Source: Vigna angularis
Lineage: Eukaryota > Streptophyta > Magnoliopsida > Fabales > Fabaceae
Assembly (NCBI RefSeq): GCF_016808095.1
Contig: NC_068974.1
Coordinates: 18,414,001-18,478,000, forward strand
Direction of reading: 5' to 3'
DNA: 64,000 nt
Shown: one piece after another, positions 39,041 through 51,600 of the stretch
How the letters are laid out: every line of letters begins with the position of its first letter
How positions within the stretch are numbered: the stretch's first letter is position 1
The notes under the pieces: model-generated
What the model saw: only the letters and a program-made list of their open reading frames with translations
Databases searched by the model: none
What the model was told of the DNA's origin: nothing
Program-made: the position numbers and the translations under genes

Positions 39041-42000
39041 GTTGGTGCTTGGTGCTAAGTTTTGGGAAATTTTCAAAGCCTGTGTTTTTTGGGTTTGATG
39101 GTTGAAATGCACTACTTACATCACCAAAAGGCTACGTTGAAAATCTCGGTGCAAATAAGTTTTCATTTTGGTTGGTTTTGAAGCTAGCCCTCATTGGTGG
39201 TGAAAGTTGGCTAAGTTTGTGCTTGGTGCCAAGTTTTGGGAATTGTTCAAAGTCTTGGTTTTTTTCGTTTGATGATTGGAATGCACTATTTAGTTCACCA
39301 GAAGGCTGCTATAAAAATGTTGGTTTCATGAGGTTTTTCATTCTGGTTGGTTTTGTAGCTAGCCAAGTTTGGTGGTGAAAGTTGGCTAAGTTGGTGCTTG
39401 GTGCCATCTTTTGGTAAATTTTCAATGTCTAGGTTTTTTGGCTTTGATGGTTGGAATGCACTTTTTATGTCACCAAAATGCTCCTGTAAAAATATTGGTG
39501 CAAGAAATTTTTCATTTTGGTTGGTTTTGGAGCTAGCCAAGTTTGGTGGTGAAAGTTGGCTAAGTTGGTGCTTGATTCCAAGTTTTGAGAAATTTTCAAA
39601 GCGTTGGTTTTTTGGGTTTGATGACATCAAAACGCTGCTGTAAAAATCTTGTTGCAAGAATTTTTTCATTTTGTTTGGTTTTTAAGCTAGCCATGTCTGG
39701 TGGTGAAAGTTGGCTAAGTTGGTACATGGTCCCAAGTTTTGGGAAATTTTCAAAGTCTTGGTTTTTTTGGTTTGATGGTTGGAATGCACTATTTGTGTCA
39801 CCAAAAGACTCCTGTAAAAATATTGGTGCAAATAATTTTTCATTTTGGTTGGTTTTGTAGCTAGCCCACATTCGTGGTGAAAATTGGCTATGTTTGTGCA
39901 TGCTGCCAAGTTTTGGGAATTTATCAAAGTCTTGGTTTTTTTGCTTTGTTGGTTGGAATGCACTATATATGTCACCAAAAGGTTCCTGTAAAAATCCTGG
40001 CGCAAATAGTTTTTCATTTTGGTTGGTTTTGAAGCTAGCCCACATTGGTGGTGAAAGTTAGCTAAATTGGTGCTTGGCGCAAATAGTTTTTCAAAGTCTT
40101 TGTTTTTTGGGTTTAAGGATTGGAATGCAGTATTTATGTCACCAAAAGGATCCTGTAAAAATATTGTTGCAATAAATTTTTCATTTTGGTTGTGAAAGTT
40201 GGGTAAGTTGGTGCTAAGTTTTGGCAAATTTTCAAAGCCTGTGTTTTTTGGGTTTGATGGTTGGAATGCATTATTTACATCACCAAAAGGCTACGTTGAA
40301 AATCTCGGTGCAAATAATTTTTCATTTTGGTTGGTTTTGAAGCTAGCCCACATTGGTGGTGAAAGTTGGCTAAGTTTGTGCTTGGTGCCAAGTTTTGGGA
40401 AATTTTCAAAGTCTTTGTTTTTTTGGTTTGATCATTCGAATGCACTATTTATGTCACCAAAAGGCTGCTGTAAAAATATTGGTGCAAGTTGGAATGCACT
40501 ATTTATGTCACCAAAAGGCTGCTGAAAAAATGGTAGTTTCATGAAATTTTTCATTTTGTTTGGCTTTGTAGCTAGCCAAGTTTGGTGGTGAAAGTTAGCT
40601 AAGTTGGTGCATGGTGCCAAGTTTTGGGAAATTTTCAAAGTCTTTTTTTTTTGGTTTGATGGTTGGAATGCACTATTTATGTCACCAAAAGGCTCCTGTA
40701 AAAATATTGTTGCAAATAAGTTTTCAATTTGGTTGGTTTTGAAGCTAGCCCACATTGGTGGTGAAAGTTGGCTAAGTTTGTGCTTGGTGCCAACTTTTGG
40801 GAAATTTTCAAAGTCTTGGTTTTTTTGGTTTGATGATTCGAATGCACTATTTATGTTACCAAAAGCCTACTATAAAAATGTTGGTTTCATGAAATTTTTC
40901 ATTTTGGTTGGTTTTGTAGCTAGCCAAGTTTGGTGGGGAAAGTTGGCTAAGTTGGTGCTTGGTGCCAAGTTTTGGGAAATTTTCAAAGTCTTGGTTTTTT
41001 GGGTTTGATGGTTGGAATGTACTATTTTTGTCACCAAAACACTGCTGTAAAATTATTGCTGCAAGTAATTTTTCATTTTTGATGGTTTTGATACTAGCTA
41101 ACATTGGTGGTGAAAGTTGGCTAAATTTGTTCTTGGTGCCAAGTTTTGAGAAATTTTCAAAGTCATTGTTTTTTGGGTTTTATGGTTGGAATGAACTATT
41201 TCTGACACCAAAACGCTGTTGTAGCCAAGTTTTGAGAAATTTTCACAGTCTTTGTTTTTGGGGTTTAATGGTTGGAATGAACTATTTATGACACCAAAAG
41301 GCTGCTGTAAAAATTTTGGTTGGTTTTGGAGCTAGCCAAGTTTGGTGGGGAAAGTTGGCTAAGTTGGTGCTTGGTGCCAAATTTTGGGAAATTTTCAAAG
41401 TCTTGGTTTTTTGGGTTTGATGGTTGGAATGTACTATTTTTGTTACCAAAACGCTGCTGTAAAATTATTGCTGCAAGTAATTTTTCATTTTTGATGGTTT
41501 TGATACTAGCTAACATTGGTGGTGAAAGTTGGCTAAATCTGTTCTTGGTGCCAATTTTTGAGAAATTTTCACAGTCTTTGTTTTTGGGGTTTAATGGTTG
41601 GAATGAACTATTTAGGACACCAAAAGGCTGCTGTAAATATTTTGGTTGGTTTTGGAGCTAGCCAAGTTTGGTGGCGAAAGTTGGCTAAGTTGGTGCTTGG
41701 TGCCAAGTTTTGGGAAATTTTCAAAGTCTTGGTTTTTTGGGTTTGATGGTTGGAATGTACTATTTTTGTCACCAAAATGCTGCTGTAAAATTATTGCTGC
41801 AAGTAATTTTTCATTTTTGATGGTTTTGATACTAGCTAACATTGGTGGTGAAAGTTGGCTAAATTTGTTCTTGGTGCCAAGTTTTGAGAAATTTTCAAAG
41901 TCTTTGTTTTTTGGGTATTATATTTGCAATGAACTATTTATGACACCAAAAGGCTGCTGTAAAAATTTTGGTTGGTTTTGGAGCTAGCCATGTTTGGTGG

Positions 42001-42693
42001 GGAAAGTTGGCTAAGTTGGTGCTTGGTGCCAAGTTTTGGGAAATTTTCAAAGTCTTGGTTTTTTGGGTTTGATGGTTGGAATGTACTATTTTTGTCACCA
42101 AAACACTGCTGTAAAATTATTGCTGCAAGTAATTTTTCATTTTTGATGGTTTTGATACTAGCTAACATTGGTGGTGAAAGTTGGCTAAATTTGTTCTTGG
42201 TGCCAAGTTTTGAGAAATTTTCAAAGTCATTGTTTTATGGGTTTTATGGTTGGAATGAACTATTTCTGACACCAAAACGCTGCTGTAGGCAAGTTTTGAG
42301 AAATTTTCACAGTCTTAGTTTTTGGGGTTTAATGGTTGGAATGAACTATTTATGACACCAAAAGGCTGCTGTAAAAATTTTGGTTGGTTTTGGAGCTAGG
42401 CAAGTTTGGTGGGGAAAGTTGGCTAAGTTGGTGCTTGGTGCCAAGTTTTGGGATATTTTCAAAGTCTTGGTTTTTTGGGTTTGATGGTTGGAATGTACTA
42501 TTTTTGTCACCAAAATGCTGCTGTAAAATTATTGCTGCAAGTAATTTTTCATTTTTGATGGTTTTGATACTAGCTAACATTGGTGGTGAAAGTTGGCTAA
42601 ATCTGTTCTTGGTGCCAACTTTTGAGAAATTTTGAAAGTCTTTGTTTTTTGGGTATTATATTTGGAATGAACTATTTATGACACCAAAAGGCT
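39041..42693 (+). repeat. satellite transitional zone (right copy of 18.2-21.9 kb)
   Basis: This block repeats about 18.2-21.886 kb at an offset of 20,834 bp, which falls to 20,807 bp after two small losses: 20 bp at about 39,622 (flanked by ATG microhomology) and 7 bp at about 40,076. The match ends at 42,693 (equivalent to 21,886). There the left copy switches to the 2,439-bp repeat and this copy continues into dimers. The 7-bp event replaced the local sequence with a copy of GGCGCAAATAGTTTTTC from 77 bp upstream. Confidence 0.9.
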
Positions 42694-45600
42694 GCTGTAA
42701 AAATTTTGGTTCAAGGAATTTTTTTTTTTGGTTGGTTTTTGAGCTAGCCAAGTTTAGTGGTGAAAGTTGGCTAAGTTGGTGCTTGGTTCCAAGTTTTGGG
42801 ATATTTTCAAAGTCTTGGTTTTTTGGGTTTCATGGTTGGAATGTACTTTTTTTGTCACCAAAACGCTGCTGTAAAACTTTTGGTGTAAGTAATTTTTCAT
42901 TTTTGATGGTTTTGATATTAGCTAACATTGGTAGTGAAAGTTGGCTAAATTTGTTCTTGGTGCCAAGTTTTGAGAAATTTTCACAGTCTTGGTTTTTTGG
43001 GTTTAATGGTTGGAATGAACTATTTATGACACCAAAAGGCTGCTGTAAAAATTTTGGTTGGTTTTGGAGCTAGCCAAGTTTGGTGGTGAAAGTTGGCTAA
43101 GTTGGTGCTTGGTGCCAAGTTTTGGGAAATTTTCAAAGTCTTGGTTTTTTGGGTTTGATTGTTGGAATGTACTATTTTTGTCACCGAAACGCTGCTGTGA
43201 AAATATTGGTGCAAGTAATTTTTCATTTTTGATGGTTTTGATTCTAGCTAACATTAGTGGTGAAAGTTGGCTAAATTTGTTCTTGGTGCCAAGTTTTGAT
43301 AAATTTTCAAAGTCTTTGTTTTTTGGGTTTTATGGTTGGAATGAACTATTTATGACACCAAAAGGCTGCTGTAAATATTTTGGTTGGTTTTGGAGCTAGC
43401 CAAGTTTGGTGGGGAAAGTTGGCTAAGTTGGTGCTTGGTGCCAAGTTTTGGGATATTTTCAAAGTCTTGGTTTTTCTGGTTTGATGGTTGGAATGTACTA
43501 TTTTTGTCACCAAAACGCTGCTGTAAAATTATTGCAGCAAGTAATTTTTTATTTTTGTTGGTTTTGATACTAGCTAACATTGGTGGTAAAAGTTGGCTAA
43601 ATCTGTTCTTGGTGCCAAGTTTTGAGAAATTTTCAAAGTCTTTGTTTTTTGGGTATTATATTTGGAATGAACTATTTATGACACCAAAAGGCTGCTGTAA
43701 AAATTTTGGTTCAACGAATTTTTTTATTTTGGTTGGTTTTTGAGCTAGCCAAGTTTAGTGGTGAAAGTTGGCTAAGTTGGTGCTTGGTGCCAAGTTTTGG
43801 GATATTTTCAAAGTCTTGGTTTTTTGGGTTTGATGGTTGGAATGTACTTTTTTTGTCACCAAAACGCTGCTGTAAAAATATTGGTGTAAGTAATTTTTCA
43901 TTTTTGATGGTTTTGATATTAGCTAACATTGGTAGTGAAAGTTGGCTAAATTTGTTCTTGGTGCCAAGTTTTGAGAAATTTTCACAGTCATTGTTTTTTG
44001 GGTTTAATGGTTGGAATGAACTATTTATGACACCAAAAGACTGCTGTAAAAATTTTTGTTGGTTTTGGAGCTAGCCAAGTTTGGTGGTGAAAGTTGGCTA
44101 AGTTGGTGCTTGGTGCCAAGTTTTGGGAAATTTTCAAAGTCTTGGTTTTTTGGGTTTGATTGTTGGAATGTACTATTTTTGTCACCGAAACGCTGCTGTG
44201 AAAATATTGGTGCAAGTAATTTTTCATTTTTGATGGTTTTGATTCTAGCTAACATTGGTGGTGAAAGTTGGCTAAATTTGTTCTTGGTGCCAAGTTTTCA
44301 GAAATTTTCAAAGTCTTTGTTTTTTGGGTTTTATGGTTGGAATGAATTATTTATGACACCAAAAGGCTGCCGTAAATATTTTGGTTGGTTTTGGAGCTAG
44401 CCAAGTTTGGTGGGGAAAGTTGGCTATGTTGGTGCTTAGTGCCAAGTTTTGGGAAATTTTCAAAGTCTTGGTTTTTTGTGTTTGATGGTTGGAATGTACT
44501 ATTTTTTTCACCAAAACGCCGCTGTAAAATTATTGCTGCAAGTAATTTTTCATTTTTGATGGTTTTGATACTAGCTAACATTGGTGGTGAAAGTTGGCTA
44601 AATCTATTCTTGGTGCCAAGTTTTGAGAAATTTTCAAAGTCTTTGTTTTTTGTGTATTATATTTGGAATGAGCTATTTATGACACCAAAAGGCTGCTGTA
44701 AAAATTTTGGTTCAAGGAATCTTTTGTTTTGGTTGGTTTTTGAGCTAGCCAAGTTTAGTGGTGAAAGTTGGCTAAGGTGGTGCTTGGTGCCATGTTTTGG
44801 GATATTTTCAAAGTCTAGGTTTTTTGGGTTTGATGGTTGGAATGTACTTTTTTTGTCACCAAAACGCTGCTGTAAAAATATTGGTGTAAGTAATTTTTCA
44901 TTTTTGGATGGTTTTGATATTAGCTAACATTGGTAGTGAAAGTTGGCTAAATTTGTTCTTGGTGCCAAGTTTTGAGAAATTTTCACAGTCTTTGTTTTTT
45001 GGGTTTAATGGTTGGAATGAACTATTTATGACACCAAAAGACTGCTGTAAAAATTTTGGTTGGTTTTGGAGCTAGCCAAGTTTGGTGGTGAAAGTTGGCT
45101 AAGTTGGTGCTTGGTGCCAAGTTTTGGGAAATTTTCAAAGTCTTGGTTTTTTGGGTTTGATTGTTGGAATGTACTATTTTTGTCACCGAAACGCTGCTGT
45201 GAAAATATTGGTGCAAGTAATTTTTCATTTTTGATGGTTTTGATTCTAGCTAACATTGGTGGTTAAAGTTGGCTAAATTTGTTCTTGCTGCCAAGTTTTG
45301 ATAAATTTTCAAAGTCTTTGTTTTTTGGGTTTTATGGTTGGAATGAACTATTTATGACACCAAAAGGCTGCTGTAAAAATTTTGGTTGGTTTTGGAGCTA
45401 GCCAAGTTTGGTGGTGAAAGTTGGCTAAGTTGGTGCTTGGTGCCAAGGTTTGGGAAATTTTCAAAGTCTTGGTTTTTTGGGTTTGATTGTTGGAATGTAC
45501 TATTTTTGTCACCGAAACGCTGCTGTGAAAATATTGGTGCAAGTAATTTTTCATTTTTGATGGTTTTGATTCTAGCTAACATTGGTGGTGAAAGTTGGCT

Positions 45601-48600
45601 AAATTTGTTCTTGCTGCCAAGTTTTGATAAATTTTCAAGGTCTTTGTTTTTTGGGTTTTATGGTTGGAATGAATTATTTATGACACCAAAAGGCTGCCGT
45701 AAATATTTTGGTTGGTTTTGGAGCTAGCCAAGTTTGGTGGGGAAAGTTGGCTAAGTTGGTGCTTAGTGCCAAGTTTTGGGAAATTTTCAAAGTCTTGGTT
45801 TTTTGGTTTTGATGGTTGGAATGTACTATTTTTGTCACCGAAACGCTGCTGTGAAAATATTGGGGCAAGTAATTTTTCATTTTTGATGGTTTTGATTCTA
45901 GCTAACATTGGTGGTGAAAGTTGGCTAAATTTGTTCTTGGTGCCAAGTTTTCAGAAATTTTCAAAGTCTTTGTTTTTTGGGTTTTATGGTTGGAATGAAT
46001 TATTTATGACACCAAAAGGCTGCTGTAAATATTTTGGTTGGTTTTGGAGCTAGCCAAGTTTGGTGGGGAAAGTTGGCTAAGTTGGTGCTTGGTGCCAAGG
46101 TTTGGGAAATTTTCAAAGTCATGGTTTTTTGGGTTTGATTGTTGGAATGTACTATTTTTTCACCGAAACGCTGCTGTGAAAATATTGGTGCAAGTAATTT
46201 TTCATTTTTGATGGTTTTGATTCTAGCTAACATTGGTGGTGAAAGTTGGCTAAATTTGTTCTTGGTGCCAAGTTTTGATAAATTTTCAAAGTCTTTGTTT
46301 TTTGGGTTTTATGGCTGGAATGAACTATTTATGACACCAAAAGGCTGCTGGAAAAATTTTGGTTCAAGGAATTTTTTTATTTTGGTTGGTTTTTGAGCTA
46401 GCTAAGTTTAGTGGTGAAAGTTGGCTAAGTTGGTGCTTGGTGCCAAGTTTTGGGATATTTTCAAAGTCTTGGTTTTTTGGGTTTGATGGTTGGAATGTAC
46501 TATTTTTGTCACCAAAACGCTGCTGTAAAATTATTGGTGCAAGTAATTTTTCATTTTTGATGGTTTTGATTCTAGCTAACATTGGTGGTGAAAGTTGGCT
46601 AAATTTGTTCTTGGTGCCAAGTTTTGATAAATTTTCAAAGTCTTTGTTTTTTGGGTTTTATGGTTGGAATGAACTATTTATGACACCAAAAGGCTGCTGT
46701 AAATATTTTGGTTGGTTTTGGAGCTAGCCAATTTTGGTGGGGAAAGTTGGCTAAGTTGGTGCTTGGTGCCAAGTTTTGGGATATTTTCAAAGTCTTGGTT
46801 TTTTGGGTTTGATGGTTGGAATGTACTATTTTTGTCACCAAAACGCTGCTGTAAAATTATTGCTGCAAGTAATTTTTCATTTTTGATGGTTTGATACTAG
46901 CTAACATTGGTGGTGAAAGTTGGCTAAATCTGTTCTTGGTGCCAAGTTTTGAGAAATTTTCAAAGTCTTTGTTTTTTGGGTATTATATTTGGAATGAACT
47001 ATTTATGACACCAAAAGGCTGCTGTAAAAATTTTGGTTCAAGGAATTTTTTTATTTTTGTTGGTTTTTCAGCTAGCCAAGTTTAGTGGTGAAAGTTGGCT
47101 AAGTTGGTGCTTGGTGCCAAGTTTTGGGATATTTTCAAAGTCTTGGTTTTTTGGGTTTGATGGTTGGAATGTACTTTTTTTGTCACCAAAACGCTGCTGT
47201 AAAAATATTGGTGTAAGTAATTTTTCATTTTTGATGGTTTTGATATTAGCTAACATTGGTAGTGAAAGTTGGCTAAATTTGTTCTTGGTGCCAAGTTTTG
47301 AGAAATTTTCACAGTCATTGTTTTTTGGGTTTAATGGTTGGAATGAACTATTTATGACACCAAAAGACTGCTGTAAAAATTTTGGTTGGTTTTGGAGCTA
47401 GCCAAGTTTGGTGGTGAAAGTTGCCTAAGTTGGTGCTTGGTGCCAAGTTTTGGGAAATTTTCAAAGTCTTGGTTTTTTGGGTTTGATTGTTGGAATGTAC
47501 TATTTTTGTCACCGAAACGCTGCTGTGGAAATATTGGTGCAAGTAATTTTTCATTTTTGATGGTTTTGATTCTAGCTAACATTGGTGGTGAAAGTTGGCT
47601 AAATTTGTTCTTGGTGCCAAGTTTTCAGAAATTTTCAAAGTCTTTGTTTTTTGGGTTTTATGGTTGGAATGAATTATTTATGACACCAAAAGGCTGCTGT
47701 AAATATTTTGGTTGGTTTTGGAGCTAGCCAAGTTTGGTGGGGAAAGTTGGCTAAGTTGGTGCTTGGTGCCAAGTTTTGGGAAATTTTCAAAGTCTTGGTT
47801 TTTTGGGTTTGATGGTTGGAATGTACTATTTTTGTCACCAAAACGCTGCTGTAAAATTATTGTTGCAAGTAATTTTTCATTTTTGATGGTTTTGATACTA
47901 GCTAACATTGGTGGTGAAAGTTGGCTAAATCTGTTCTTGGTGCCAAGTTTTGAGAAATTTTCAAAGTCTTTGTTTTTTGTGTATTATATTTGGAATGAAC
48001 TATTTATGACACCAAAAGGCTGCTGTAAAAATTTTGGTTCAAGGAATTTTTTGTTTTGGTTGGTTTTTTAGCTAGCCAAGTTTAGTGGTGAAAGTTGGCT
48101 AAGGTGGTGCTTGGTGCCATGTTTTGGGATATTTTCACAGTCTTGGTTTTTTGGGTTTGATGGTTGGAATGTACTTTTTTTGTCACCAAAACGCTGCTGT
48201 AAAAATATTGGTGTAAGTAATTTTTCATTTTTGATGGTTTTGATATTAGCTAACATTGGTAGTGAAAGTTGGCTAAATTTGTTCTTGGTGCCAAGTTTTG
48301 AGAAATTTTCACAGTCATTGTTTTTTGGGTTTAATGGTTGGAATGAACTATTTATGACACCAAAAGACTGCTGTAAAAATTTTGCTTGGTTTTGGAGCTA
48401 GCCAAGTTTGGTGGTGAAAGTTGGCTAAGTTGGTGCTTGGTGCCAAGTTTTAGGAAATTTTCAAAGTCTTGGTTTTTTGGGTTTGATTGTTGGAATGTAC
48501 TATTTTTGTCACCGAAACGCTGCTGTGAAAATATTGGTGCAAGTAATTTTTCATTTTTGATGGTTTTGATTCTAGCTAACATTGGTGGTGAAAGTTGGCT

Positions 48601-51600
48601 AAATTTGTTCTTGGTGCCAAGTTTTCAGAAATTTTCACAGTCATTGTTTTTTGGGTTTAATGGTTGGAATGAACTATTTATGACACCAAAAGACTGCTGT
48701 AAAAATTTTGGTTGGTTTTGGAGCTAGCCAAGTTTGGTGGTGAAAGTTGGCTAAGTTGGTGCTTGCTGCCAAGTTTTGGGAAATTTTCAAAGTCTTGGTT
48801 TTTTGGGTTTGATTGTTGGAATGTACTATTTTTGTCACCGAAACGCTGCTGTGAAAATATTGGTGCAAGTAATTTTTCATTTTTGATGGTTTTGATTCTA
48901 GCTAACATTGGTGGTGAAAGTTGGCTAAATTTGTTCTTGGTGCCAAGTTTTCAGAAATTTTCAAAGTCTTTGTTTTTTGGGTTTTATGGTTGGAATGAAT
49001 TATTTATGACACCAAAAGGCTGCTGTAAATATTTTGGTTGGTTTTGGAGCTAGCCAAGTTTGGTGGGGAAAGTTGGCTATGTTGGTGCTTAGTGCCAAGT
49101 TTTGGGAAATTTTCAAAGTCTTGGTTTTTTGTGTTTGATGGTTGGAATGTACTATTTTTTTCACCAAAACACCGCTGTAAAATTATTGCTGCAAGTAATT
49201 TTTCATTTTTGATGGTTTTGATACTAGCTAACATTGGTGGTGAAAGTTGGCTAAATCTGTTCTTGGTGCCAAGTTTTGAGAAATTTTCAAAGTCTTTGTT
49301 TTTTGTGTATTATATCTGGAATGAGCTATTTATGACACCAAAAGGCTGCTGTAAAAATTTTGGTTCAAGGAATCTTTTGTTTTGGTTGGTTTTTGAGCTA
49401 GCCAAGTTTAGTGGTGAAAGTTGGCTAAGGTGGTGCTTGGTGCCATGTTTTGGGATATTTTCAAAGTCTAGGTTTTTTGGGTTTGATGGTTGGAATGTAC
49501 TTTTTTTGTCACCAAAACGCTGCTGTAAAAATATTGGTGTAAGTAATTTTTCATTTTTGGATGGTTTTGATATTAGCTAACATTGGTAGTGAAAGTTGGC
49601 TAAATTTGTTCTTGGTGCCAAGTTTTGAGAAATTTTCACAGTCTTTGTTTTTTGGGTTTAATGGTTGGAATGAACTATTTATGACACCAAAAGACTGCTG
49701 TAAAAATTTTGGTTGGTTTTGGAGCTAGCCAAGTTTGGTGGTGAAAGTTGGCTAAGTTGGTGCTTGGTGCCAAGTTTTGGGAAATTTTCAAAGTCTTGGT
49801 TTTTTGGGTTTGATTGTTGGAATGTACTATTTTTGTCACCGAAACGCTGCTGTGAAAATATTGGTGCAAGTAATTTTTCATTTTTGATGGTTTTGATTCT
49901 AGCTAACATTGGTGGTGAAAGTTGGCTAAATTTGTTCTTGCTGCCAAGTTTTGATAAATTTTCAAAGTCTTTGTTTTTTGGGTTTTATGGTTGGAATGAA
50001 CTATTTATGACACCAAAAGGCTGCTGTAAAAATTTTGGTTGGTTTTGGAGCTAGCCAAGTTTGGTGGTGAAAGTTGGCTAAGTTGGTGCTTGGTGCCAAG
50101 GTTTGGGAAATTTTCAAAGTCTTGGTTTTTTGGGTTTGATTGTTGGAATGTACTATTTTTGTCACCGAAACGCTGCTGTGAAAATATTGGTGCAAGTAAT
50201 TTTTCATTTTTGATGGTTTTGATTCTAGCTAACATTGGTGGTGAAAGTTGGCTAAATTTGTTCTTGGTGCCAAGTTTTGATAAATTTTCAAAGTCTTTGT
50301 TTTTTGGGTTTTATGGTTGGAATGAATTATTTATGACACCAAAAGGCTGCCGTAAATATTTTGGTTGGTTTTGGAGCTAGCCAAGTTTGGTGGGGAAAGT
50401 TGGCTAAGTTGGTGCTTAGTGCCAAGTTTTGGGAAATTTTCAAAGTCTTGGTTTTTTGGTTTTGATGGTTGGAATGTACTATTTTTGTCACCGAAACGCT
50501 GCTGTGAAAATATTGGTGCAAGTAATTTTTCATTTTTGATGGTTTTGATTCTAGCTAACATTGGTGGTGAAAGTTGGCTAAATTTGTTCTTGGTGCCAAG
50601 TTTTCAGAAATTTTCAAAGTCTTTGTTTTTTGGGTTTTATGGTTGGAATGAATTATTTATGACACCAAAAGGCTGCTGTAAATATTTTGGTTGGTTTTGG
50701 AGCTAGCCAAGTTTGGTGGGGAAAGTTGGCTAAGTTGGTGCTTGGTGCCAAGGTTTGGGAAATTTTCAAAGTCATGGTTTTTTGGGTTTGATTGTTGGAA
50801 TGTACTATTTTTTCACCGAAACGCTGCTGTCAAAATATTGGTGCAAGTAATTTTTCATTTTTGATGGTTTTGATTCTAGCTAACATTGGTGGTGAAAGTT
50901 GGCTAAATTTGTTCTTGGTGCCAAGTTTTGATAAATTTTCAAAGTCTTTGTTTTTTGGGTTTTATGGCTGGAATGAACTATTTATGACACCAAAAGGCTG
51001 CTGGAAAAATTTTGGTTCAAGGAATTTTTTTATTTTGGTTGGTTTTTGAGCTAGCTAAGTTTAGTGGTGAAAGTTGGCTAAGTTGGTGCTTGGTGCCAAG
51101 TTTTGGGATATTTTCAAAGTCTTGGTTTTTTGGGTTTGATGGTTGGAATGTACTATTTTTGTCACCAAAACGCTGCTGTAAAATTATTGGTGCAAGTAAT
51201 TTTTCATTTTTGATGGTTTTGATTCTAGCTAACATTGGTGGTGAAAGTTGGCTAAATTTGTTCTTGGTGCCAAGTTTTGATAAATTTTCAAAGTCTTTGT
51301 TTTTTGGGTTTTATGGTTGGAATGAACTATTTATGACACCAAAAGGCTGCTGTAAATATTTTGGTTGGTTTTGGAGCTAGCCAATTTTGGTGGGGAAAGT
51401 TGGCTAAGTTGGTGCTTGGTGCCAAGTTTTGGGATATTTTCAAAGTCTTGGTTTTTTGGGTTTGATGGTTGGAATGTACTATTTTTGTCACCAAAACGCT
51501 GCTGTAAAATTATTGCTGCAAGTAATTTTTCATTTTTGATGGTTTGATACTAGCTAACATTGGTGGTGAAAGTTGGCTAAATCTGTTCTTGGTGCCAAGT

